Source: an uncultured Opitutaceae bacterium (GTDB lineage: Bacteria; Verrucomicrobiota; Verrucomicrobiae; Opitutales; Opitutaceae). From it: 5,704 nt of DNA. The stretch is taken from the NCBI GenBank assembly GCA_946482625.1, contig CAMLSH010000271.1, positions 1 through 5,704 on the forward strand. Reading direction: 5' to 3'. The position numbers and the translations under genes are program-made. Positions 1 to 5,704 of the stretch are shown in pieces. The notes below the pieces were generated by a model. The model had not been told where the DNA came from and searched no databases. It worked only from the letters and a program-made list of their open reading frames with translations. Every line of letters starts with the position of its first letter. Positions within the stretch are counted from its first letter, which is position 1.

Positions 1-1165
1 GACCGGCAAAGAAGAGGTTCTCGACCTTTCGTGACTCCAAAGACGGAAAAAGCTGCGTGGGCGGCGCGTAATCGTATTCGACCGCGTAGGCCGGTCTCAA
101 CAGCACGGCATTTTGAAGCCCGGGCACGCTATGCACCATATCAAGCTGTACCTCGAACGGCAGCGACGTCGAGAGCCCGTTAACGTAATACTCGTTGGTC
201 GTGCGCCCCTCAGGCTCAAGAAATAGCAAGTGGCGGGGTTTGTCCGCGAAGCGGACAAACTTGTCTTCAATACTCGGGCAATAACGCGGACCGACGCCCT
301 CGATCTCTCCGGAGTACATGGCGGAACGATGCAGGTTTTCCCTAACCAAGCGCGCGGTTTCCGAAGTGGTGTACGTCATCCAACACGAGACTTGGGCCGA
401 GCCGGGCTGCCAGCCGAGTCGATGCTCGCCGGTTTGTTCCACGTGGAACAGATCCTCGGCGCCTCGCGTGTCATGAAAAGCCAACAGGGTAGGGGTCGCG
501 TCGCCTTTCTGCTCATCCATCTGCCGGAAATCCAAGCTGCGGCCCAAGAGGCGGGGAGGGGTGCCAGTTTTTAGCCGCTGCAGCTCAATACCTGCCGCGA
601 GAAAGCTCGCCGAGAGGGTCTTCGCACTGAAATCCCCCAAGCGTCCGCCTTCATTTTTGTTTTGGCCGATATGCATCAAGCCACGGAGAAACGTGCCGGT
701 CGTCACCACCACAGTCTGTGCGGAAAACTCGATATCAAGGTTGGTGCGTACGCCTGTGACTTTTTGGCCGGTGTAGACGAGACCGGTCACGGTCGCTTGG
801 AACACTTGGAGATTCGGCTGCAACTCCAACGTATGCTTTAAGCGAAACTGGTACGCCTTCTTATCGCATTGCACGCGGGGAGATTGAACCGCCGGCCCTT
901 TCGACTCGTTGAGCAATCGAAACTGGATGCCTGTGACGTCGGTGTTAATAGCCATTTCCCCGCCGAGGGCGTCGATTTCCCGGACCATTTGCCCCTTCGC
1001 CTGACCACCGATTGCCGGGTTGCAACTCATCTGGGCAATCGTGTCGATATTGCCCGTCAAAAGTAGGGTATTGGCGCCCATTCGGGACGCCGCCAATGCC
1101 GCCTCGCAGCCCGCATGGCCCGCGCCGCACACAATCACATCAAAGGGTATCTTATTGTAAATCAT
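1..1165 (-). CDS. mnmG: MnmG (GidA), tRNA U34 carboxymethylaminomethyl synthesis FAD subunit, C-terminus cut off
   Basis: MnmG is the FAD-binding partner of MnmE; the cytoplasmic complex installs the (carboxymethyl)aminomethyl group at C5 of wobble uridine 34 in certain tRNAs. The minus-strand frame is open from ATG at 1165 to the window edge, giving 388 complete codons, so roughly the last 230-240 residues of a usual 620-630 are missing. Visible landmarks are the N-terminal FAD motif GAGHAGCEAA (residues 14-23), MSCNPAIGG with Cys48, GTFLRG, RLKTGTPPR (197-205) and GPRYCPSIEDK with Cys296. Cys48 and Cys296 match the two functionally important cysteines of E. coli MnmG (Cys47 and Cys277, from memory). 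The fragment stops at FFAG, just before the conserved GTTGYEEAA-type segment. It follows mnmE on the same strand after about 150 bases. No Shine-Dalgarno sequence precedes the ATG, but the family's N-terminus begins here. No frameshift was seen. Confidence 0.97.
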   Translation of the reverse strand, partial: MIYNKIPFDVIVCGAGHAGCEAALAASRMGANTLLLTGNIDTIAQMSCNPAIGGQAKGQMVREIDALGGEMAINTDVTGIQFRLLNESKGPAVQSPRVQCDKKAYQFRLKHTLELQPNLQVFQATVTGLVYTGQKVTGVRTNLDIEFSAQTVVVTTGTFLRGLMHIGQNKNEGGRLGDFSAKTLSASFLAAGIELQRLKTGTPPRLLGRSLDFRQMDEQKGDATPTLLAFHDTRGAEDLFHVEQTGEHRLGWQPGSAQVSCWMTYTTSETARLVRENLHRSAMYSGEIEGVGPRYCPSIEDKFVRFADKPRHLLFLEPEGRTTNEYYVNGLSTSLPFEVQLDMVHSVPGLQNAVLLRPAYAVEYDYAPPTQLFPSLESRKVENLFFAG

Positions 1166-1315
1166 CGACTAGCAGTTATTTAAACCGACTATAAAGCACA
1201 AATCACCCGAGCGAGGCAAAGAGGAAGTAGCCCAACCACTCTCGCGCGGCCGGTCTAGCGAATGCCACGATCCGACGGTGTAGATCAAATCCAGCCGGCG
1301 GAGTATCCCCTCCAG
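1166..1315 (-). other. mnmE-mnmG intergenic spacer
   Basis: This 150-base gap separates the mnmE stop codon from the mnmG start. It has no usable reading frame and no terminator-like hairpin with a T-run, so read-through from mnmE into mnmG is plausible. The last 40 bases before mnmG are AT-rich and include a minus-strand TATAGT (1193-1188) that resembles a -10 box. The nearest TTG-type -35 element is about 20 bases further up, which is too far, so a separate mnmG promoter is possible but weakly supported. Confidence 0.4.
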
Positions 1316-2671
1316 CTACTTCCCAATGCAGAACGCCGCAAAGAGGTGATCGAGCATTCGCTCGTTATCGATCTTCCCCCCGATCTCGCCCACGGCGTCG
1401 AGCGCCCCACGCAGATCGCTCGCCAATAACTCAACCGGCCCATGCGCGCCCACATTCGAGAGCGCCGACGCCAGACATTCACGAGCACGCGTCAACGCGG
1501 ACGCATGTCGCGCATTGATCGCGATGATCTCGGCACCGCTATCGCGTCGAAACACTTCCGCACGACGCTCCACGGCGGCTACCAGCGCGTTCAAACCTTC
1601 TCCTGTGAGGGCAGAAACACGGACAATCTCTTTGCCATCAACTGCTTGAGGCGAAAGTAGCTCCGCGCCCAAGTCGATCTTGTTAAAAACCACCACGGCG
1701 TTTTCCGCCGACAACAGCGCCGTCAGCTCCTCCGGCAGCGCGGGATGGGGACGCGAGGCGTCGAGCACCAATAAAAAGAGGTCAGCCTCTGCGGCCCGCT
1801 CCAAGGTTTTGGCCATCCCGAGTTTTTCGAGCGGGGCAGGGGAGGGATTGAGTCCTGCTGTATCGATTAACCGGAGACAATGCGGCCCGATTATCACGCG
1901 TTCCTCGATAAAGTCCCGCGTCGTGCCCGGCTCCGGACTTACCAGCGCGCGCTCCCGTCCCAACAGACGGTTCAGCAGCGAGCTTTTCCCCGCGTTCGGT
2001 TCGCCCACGATCACGGTCTTGATGCCATCGCGCAGCAACTCCCCGTAGTGTTGCGTCGCCAGCAACCGTTCCGTCCCCGCCGTCACCCGCTCGACGCCCT
2101 GACGCACAAGGCCGCGATCTTCGGCCGGCAAATCCTCGTCGGGAAAATCTATATACGCCTCCACCCGTGCGAGCACGCCGAGCAAGTCGTCCGTGAGCGC
2201 CGTCAGGTGCCGCCCAAGACTTCCACGCAATTGCTGATTCGCCGCCGCTAGCGCACGCTCGCTGCGCGCGTGGATCAGATCCATCACCGCCTCGGCCTGA
2301 CTGAGATCGATCCGGCCGTTTAGAAAAGCCCGGCGGGTAAACTCCCCCGCCTCCGCCGGTCGACATCCGCGCGCGAGCAGATCTTCAAGGATCTTTTGCG
2401 CAATGAACGGATTCCCGTGAGAGGAAATTTCCAACGTATCCTCGCCGGTGTACGATTTCGGCCCCGAGAAAAACGTCACGACCACATCGTCGAGAACCGC
2501 GCCCAAGCGATCGCAGTAATCCGCGTGGTGCGCAAAGCGGGGTGGGGGAGTCGTTCCGAAAATCGCCCGCGCCAGCTCTGCGCAGTCGGGTCCGCTCGCT
2601 CGTACAACCGCGATGGCGGAAGTGCCGGCAGGCGTTGCGAGAGCGGCGATCGTATCGATAGACAGGGCCAT
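1316..2671 (-). CDS. mnmE: MnmE (TrmE), tRNA modification GTPase
   Basis: MnmE is a GTPase that binds a formyl-folate cofactor and, with MnmG, modifies C5 of tRNA wobble uridine 34. The product is 451 residues, the usual length. It has the N-terminal folate-binding domain opening with DTIAALATPAG, the helical domain (AGEFTRRAFLNGR, YIDFPDEDLP), and an inserted G domain: P-loop GEPNAGKSS (223-231), PGTTRD (248-253), DTAGL (270-274) and NKID (330-333). It ends in the family's diagnostic CIGK, whose Cys is essential for modification. All key residues are present. I chose ATG at 2671, giving MALSIDTIAALATP, because it fits the family N-terminus; an in-frame TTG at 2680 would add three residues. 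Neither start has a well-spaced Shine-Dalgarno sequence. mnmG lies downstream on the same strand. Confidence 0.97.
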   Translation of the reverse strand: MALSIDTIAALATPAGTSAIAVVRASGPDCAELARAIFGTTPPPRFAHHADYCDRLGAVLDDVVVTFFSGPKSYTGEDTLEISSHGNPFIAQKILEDLLARGCRPAEAGEFTRRAFLNGRIDLSQAEAVMDLIHARSERALAAANQQLRGSLGRHLTALTDDLLGVLARVEAYIDFPDEDLPAEDRGLVRQGVERVTAGTERLLATQHYGELLRDGIKTVIVGEPNAGKSSLLNRLLGRERALVSPEPGTTRDFIEERVIIGPHCLRLIDTAGLNPSPAPLEKLGMAKTLERAAEADLFLLVLDASRPHPALPEELTALLSAENAVVVFNKIDLGAELLSPQAVDGKEIVRVSALTGEGLNALVAAVERRAEVFRRDSGAEIIAINARHASALTRARECLASALSNVGAHGPVELLASDLRGALDAVGEIGGKIDNERMLDHLFAAFCIGK

Positions 2672-3634
2672 TTCCGTCAACCAAAGCCGTCGCCGCTAAA
2701 AAGAAAAGGCCTCAGCGAATGCACTTCAGCAATTCGCATTCGCCCTGCGTCTGTCTTCCGCCTGCGGAGACACTTGCCCGCCGGCGTGAGACAAGATGCC
2801 TGCTGCCTGCCACGCGCTTCTGGCGCCACCAGCTTTTTAGAAGGGGTCCATTTAAGATAAACCTGTGCACGACAATCATCGCCACACGACCGCACTGCGC
2901 TGACGCCGCGAGCGCGCTCATCAGCCGGCCATGCTCGATGGGCGCGGCCCACCGTTTCGATGTACGACCCACGGCCGATCTGTCGCGCTCCTCGATCTCC
3001 GTAGTAAATACGCGAATACGGTAGCCGGTTGCGCATCGCGGCACAGCAATACTCCACCACCAGCACCGCGCAAAAAACCAACGAGCGCGCGGCGCCGCTC
3101 GACCGAGAAAACAGAACCGTCAGGTCCGAAAATCCCCCGCTCCCGTTTTCCCGCGCGCTCCCACCCGCCGCCAGAGGCCTGCCACGTCGTTTCGCGCCCC
3201 TCGATTCGAAAGTAATACTTCCGATGCTTTTTGCAGGATCGTCGAGTCACCTCATCGCTGCGCTCGTGTCGCCAAACTCGCAACTTCCTCGCCCCGAAAA
3301 GGATCGTCGCTCGCGCCACACGCGCGTGCTCCCCTGACTCCCGTCATACGGGCACTACGACTCTACGTCTTAGTCTTTCCACAATCATCCGGTCGACATG
3401 CTAAACGGCGCACGTCCGCCGCGTTTTCAAAAACGTCTTCGGCCAAATTTACCTCTAGGTAGCGTTACAATTTTGAACTGTTCAGTGGGCAGCGGGCAAT
3501 CCGCCTGCTACGATAAGTGTGCGGGCTGAGCCGTCGCGGATGAAATGAAATTACCGAGAACGAACACACGGGTTTTTTGCGACCACACCGACTAAACCGG
3601 TTGTTCGTGCGATCGAGCCAGTCCGGTACATACC
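2672..3634. other. intergenic region of about 960 bases without a supported gene
   Basis: This stretch lies between the divergent starts of mnmE and the rpfF-like gene. Several frames stay open for 90-135 codons, but they overlap on both strands, mostly begin at GTG or TTG, are rich in Arg, Cys and Ser, and match no family I know, as expected for stop-poor GC-rich DNA. The part after about 3340 is visibly less GC-rich. It contains a dyad TACCT/AGGTA (3450-3461) next to TTACAAT (3465-3471), a bulged 7-bp hairpin (3489-3508), an ACGAACA/TGTTCGT inverted repeat (3560-3566 and 3602-3608) and the palindrome AACCGGTT (3595-3602). These could belong to the control region of the rpfF-like gene, but none is convincing alone. 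I found no tRNA or known riboswitch pattern. Confidence 0.6.
2698..2743 (-). terminator. hairpin with U-rich tail upstream of mnmE (terminator or attenuator candidate)
   Basis: Read on the minus strand, a perfect 8-bp inverted repeat (GCGAATGC at 2743-2736 and GCATTCGC at 2722-2715) encloses a 13-base loop. A T-rich run, TTTTCTTTTT (2707-2698), follows after a 7-base gap. The T-run ends 26 bases before the mnmE ATG. The arrangement resembles an intrinsic terminator, but the gap between stem and T-run is longer than ideal. If real, it either ends a minus-strand transcript arriving from the gene-poor region or attenuates mnmE itself. Confidence 0.4.
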
Positions 3635-4492
3635 ATGCACGCAATCATCAGCCTGGCTGAAAATCAAAACGACGTGGTGCTCCAAACGGAGTCACTGACC
3701 GCCCGATACGACGAATCCACCCGCACGCTCTGGAACTACCTGCACGCTTCGCCGCGCCCTTGTTTCACCGAAGCACTGCTCTCGGATGCGCATCAACTGC
3801 ACACCCTGATCCGCACCGGCGAAATCCCCGTGGACTTCTACGTGGCGGCTTCAGAGGTGCCGAAGGTCTTCAACCTCGGCGGCGATCTCTCGCTCTTCCG
3901 ACAGTGCGCCCAAGAACGCGACTGGGATCGACTCACCGATTACGCCGAACGCTGCATTGAAGTCCTCCACGACCTCGTATCCGGTTTTAACCAACAGGTG
4001 ATCAGCATAGCGCTCATTCAGGGCGACGCCCTTGGCGGAGGCTTCGAATCCGCCCTCGGCGCCGACTTCATGATCGCCGAACAGCAGGCGAAAATGGGTT
4101 TCCCTGAAGTGCTCTTCAATCTGTTCCCAGGTATGGGTGCGTACAGCTTGCTCGCCCGCAAACTCGGGCCACAGCCCGCGCAACGCATGATCCTCAGTGG
4201 CGAGATGTTCACGGCCACCGATCTCCACGCCAAGGGCCTCCTCGACCAGCTCGCGCCACCGGGCGAGGGCGAAAAAGCCGTCCGCGACTTCATTCGCGAC
4301 ACCCGGAAACATCTGCACGGATACAAATCCTTTCTCGACGCCCGCCGCCGCAGCAGCCTCTGGACTGGCCGCGAAGAACTGCTCGCGATCGTCCACGACT
4401 GGGTGAAAAGCGTGAAGCAGATTTCCGAGCGCGACCTCCGTCTGATGGACCGGCTCGTGACTGCACAGAATCGTTTGAAGCTGGCGGCTTGA
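3635..4492 (+). CDS. rpfF: RpfF-like crotonase-fold enzyme, probable DSF-family signal synthase
   Basis: The 285-residue product matches Xanthomonas RpfF in length (about 289) and key motifs. RpfF is a cytoplasmic crotonase-superfamily enzyme that dehydrates 3-hydroxyacyl-ACP and cleaves the thioester, releasing cis-2-unsaturated fatty acid signals (DSF, BDSF). Shared blocks are VFNLGGDLSLF (78-88, oxyanion-hole region), IALIQGDALGGGFESAL (125-141), GFPEVLFNLFPGMGAYS (155-171) and, near the C-terminus, LRLMDRLVTAQ (268-278). Glu138 and Glu158 keep the 20-residue spacing of the RpfF catalytic pair Glu141/Glu161. Met167 and Trp256 align with acyl-pocket residues Met170 and Trp258 of RpfF (from memory). 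Ordinary enoyl-CoA hydratases share the two glutamates but not the FNLGGDL, FPGMGAYS and C-terminal blocks. ATG 3635 fits the family length but has no Shine-Dalgarno sequence. The gene stands alone: divergent from mnmE, with a hairpin after its stop. The product's chain length cannot be predicted. The main alternative is an RpfF-related hydratase with a metabolic role. Confidence 0.88.
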   Translation: MHAIISLAENQNDVVLQTESLTARYDESTRTLWNYLHASPRPCFTEALLSDAHQLHTLIRTGEIPVDFYVAASEVPKVFNLGGDLSLFRQCAQERDWDRLTDYAERCIEVLHDLVSGFNQQVISIALIQGDALGGGFESALGADFMIAEQQAKMGFPEVLFNLFPGMGAYSLLARKLGPQPAQRMILSGEMFTATDLHAKGLLDQLAPPGEGEKAVRDFIRDTRKHLHGYKSFLDARRRSSLWTGREELLAIVHDWVKSVKQISERDLRLMDRLVTAQNRLKLAA

Positions 4493-4499
4493 GGTGGCG

Positions 4500-4556
4500 G
4501 GACGACGACCGCCCCCCAAGCAATCGAACCCCGGTGCTTTGGCGGCGGTCGCGTCC
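4500..4556 (+). terminator. long hairpin after the rpfF-like gene
   Basis: Starting eight bases after the TGA stop, 4506-4522 pairs with 4535-4551 (15 of 17 positions) around a 12-base loop. After a bulged A at 4505 the stem continues with five more pairs (4500-4504 with 4552-4556). Some 20 pairs in total make a very stable structure in the right place to end the transcript or protect its 3' end. It lacks a following T-run, so it is not a classic intrinsic terminator. Confidence 0.6.
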
Positions 4557-4557
4557 A

Positions 4558-4563
4558 TATAAT
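4558..4563 (+). promoter_or_regulatory. consensus -10 box for the secreted-protein gene
   Basis: A perfect TATAAT lies 57 bases before the ATG at 4621, implying transcription from about 4570 and a leader of about 50 bases. The -35 position, 17 bases upstream (4535-4540), reads TGCTTT, a poor match. It falls within the right arm of the preceding hairpin. The match and placement in GC-rich DNA favour a real promoter, but the weak -35 leaves doubt. Confidence 0.45.
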
Positions 4564-4620
4564 ACTGCGCGATACCCGCGCACTTTTCCCGTGGCGAACG
4601 GTCCGACAAAGCCCTTATTC

Positions 4621-5704
4621 ATGCGCTTCATGGACCCACGCCTTCTGGTTCGTCGTCTCAAACTCGCCGTCGCGGCCGCCTGCCTGCCCACCGCCGCGCT
4701 CGCTCAAACCGGCACTCCGCCAGAAGAACCTCCGCTGCACGCCGTCCGACGCGAGCTCTCGCCCGACGCGCTTTTCTACACGTACATAGACTTCGAAGGT
4801 GGCTGGGGCCAGGTCGGTCGCGAACTTTCAAATACGCTCCAGGACAGCTCGCTTTCCGATAAGCCGCTCGATCTCCCCGGCGCTTTTGACGCCCTAGGCC
4901 TCTCGCAGATCCGTGCTATTGGCCTGAGCTCCGACGCCGTCACCGGCGGCTACGACAATCGCTTTTTCCTCTACACACCCAGCGGACGCGCCGGAGTGTT
5001 CTCCATTTTCCCGGGCAAGCCCGAGGCATTCCATGCCGCTCAATTCGCTCCCGCCGACGCCGACTTCGTCATCGACCTCCGTCTGGACGTGCCAGCACTC
5101 GTCAAAACCATCGAGTCGGTGGTCTTGAAATTCTCCGATAAGAAAGACGCCGCCGGAGAACTGCTCAACATCCTCACCGAAGCCCAAGGCAAAGGCTTGG
5201 CCGATCTGGTCACATACCAAGGTCGCGCCATCGTCATCGTCCGCATGCTCGCGCAGGAGCAGATCGAGAAAAACGCCGCCGAGTTCTCCTCCAAGCTTCC
5301 CGCTGACTTTTTCGCGCGCATCGAAACCGGCGGCAAAGCCATCGCCAAAACGCTCGCCGCCGATGCCAACTGGCTCAGCGAAGAAAAAAATGGTCGCACC
5401 TATTTCACGCGCAAACCCGCGGACGATATGCCTCCCGAGGACTTCGCGATCATTCTCGAAGGCGACAGCATCGCGATCGCCACGACACCGTTTGCCGAAG
5501 AATGCCTCGCGAAAAATGGTGGTCTAGCCGCCGAGCCCGCGTACCGACATGCGCTCACCGATTCCGCCGCCGAAGGCCACGTGCTGCTCTATATGACACC
5601 GACGTTTTTCACGTCGGTGCGCGACGCGTCCAAATGGATTCTCCTCACAAGCAACGCGCTCGGCCGTCGCTCGTTTCAAGAAACGATGATCGCCAACCAG
5701 CTCA
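4621..5704 (+). CDS. secreted protein of unknown function, C-terminus cut off
   Basis: An open frame runs from ATG 4621 to the window edge, giving 361 codons. The N-terminus is a clear Sec signal peptide: a basic stretch (RLLVRRLK, residues 7-14), a hydrophobic core (15-27) and an Ala-Leu-Ala cleavage site after residue 28, so export is expected. Cys21 is not in a proper lipobox. After a Pro/Glu-rich linker the protein has segments such as LSPDALFYTYIDFEG (46-60), a glycine-rich IGLSSDAVTGG (100-110), FPGKPEAFHAAQFAPADADF and GKGLADLV. This resembles large uncharacterised exported proteins of Verrucomicrobiota and Planctomycetota, loosely like DUF3352 proteins, but I cannot name a family. I see no catalytic motif and no transmembrane segment after the signal peptide. 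ATG 4630 is an alternative start, and the frame is open further upstream, with a GTG at 4591. Neither ATG has a Shine-Dalgarno sequence. It is probably transcribed from the TATAAT box upstream and separately from the rpfF-like gene. Confidence 0.85.
   Translation, partial: MRFMDPRLLVRRLKLAVAAACLPTAALAQTGTPPEEPPLHAVRRELSPDALFYTYIDFEGGWGQVGRELSNTLQDSSLSDKPLDLPGAFDALGLSQIRAIGLSSDAVTGGYDNRFFLYTPSGRAGVFSIFPGKPEAFHAAQFAPADADFVIDLRLDVPALVKTIESVVLKFSDKKDAAGELLNILTEAQGKGLADLVTYQGRAIVIVRMLAQEQIEKNAAEFSSKLPADFFARIETGGKAIAKTLAADANWLSEEKNGRTYFTRKPADDMPPEDFAIILEGDSIAIATTPFAEECLAKNGGLAAEPAYRHALTDSAAEGHVLLYMTPTFFTSVRDASKWILLTSNALGRRSFQETMIANQL

Noticed and set aside
230..574. 114-codon plus-strand frame opposite mnmG
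   Set aside because: The opposite strand encodes conserved MnmG motifs throughout this interval, so it is a shadow.
2677..3081. 134-codon minus-strand frame with a stretch (RGSYIETVGR) faintly like ribosomal protein S16
   Set aside because: The likeness covers about 30 residues, needs several insertions and does not continue; the frame starts at TTG and runs over the candidate terminator and up to mnmE.
3235..3310. Ten-base direct repeat AGGATCGTCG (3235-3244 and 3300-3309)
   Set aside because: Only two copies, with different flanks and no associated structure or mobile gene.
2921..3319. 132-codon minus-strand frame starting at GTG
   Set aside because: Arg- and Gly-rich with no recognisable family; overlapping frames of similar length exist on both strands.
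3398..3529. 43-codon plus-strand frame from an ATG, with three cysteines near its end
   Set aside because: No ribosome-binding site or known family, and the length is expected by chance; it could be revisited if transcription is found.
3509..3590. GGCTGAG followed by GAACGAAC, reminiscent of a thiamine pyrophosphate riboswitch
   Set aside because: The other conserved riboswitch segments are absent and the flanking stems do not form.
3625..3634. GGTA/TACC mini-dyad abutting the ATG of the rpfF-like gene
   Set aside because: Four-base arms with a two-base centre are too common to support an operator.
3851..4609. 252-codon open frame on the minus strand, opposite the rpfF-like gene
   Set aside because: It is antisense to a gene with strong family motifs, and its length is explained by the codon bias of the sense strand.

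Overview
This GC-rich chromosomal window looks like Verrucomicrobiota, possibly Opitutales. The basis is the wording of MnmG (the GAGHAGCEAA FAD motif and an SPRVQCDKKAYQFR stretch of the kind I associate with that phylum) and a secreted protein of a type common in the phylum. This assignment rests on memory of related proteins, not on a search.

Layout. Positions 1-2671 hold two minus-strand genes for wobble-uridine modification of tRNA: mnmE (1316-2671), followed downstream by mnmG (1-1165, cut by the window edge). Their products act as one MnmE-MnmG complex. Positions 2672-3634 hold no gene I can support. The most structured element there is an 8-bp hairpin with a U-rich tail on the minus strand, just upstream of mnmE. 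On the plus strand, 3635-4492 encodes a full-length crotonase-fold protein that closely resembles RpfF, the synthase of the diffusible signal factor (DSF) family of cis-2-unsaturated fatty acid signals. It ends in a long hairpin (4500-4556). A TATAAT box (4558-4563) follows directly and is well placed to drive the next gene, a secreted protein of unknown function (4621 to the window end, C-terminus missing).

The mnmE-mnmG pair is housekeeping. The point of most interest is the DSF-synthase homologue. It sits alone, divergent from mnmE, with no recognisable RpfC, RpfG or RpfR partner in the window. None of the four genes has a convincing Shine-Dalgarno sequence. I see no tRNA, rRNA, CRISPR array, insertion sequence or prophage.
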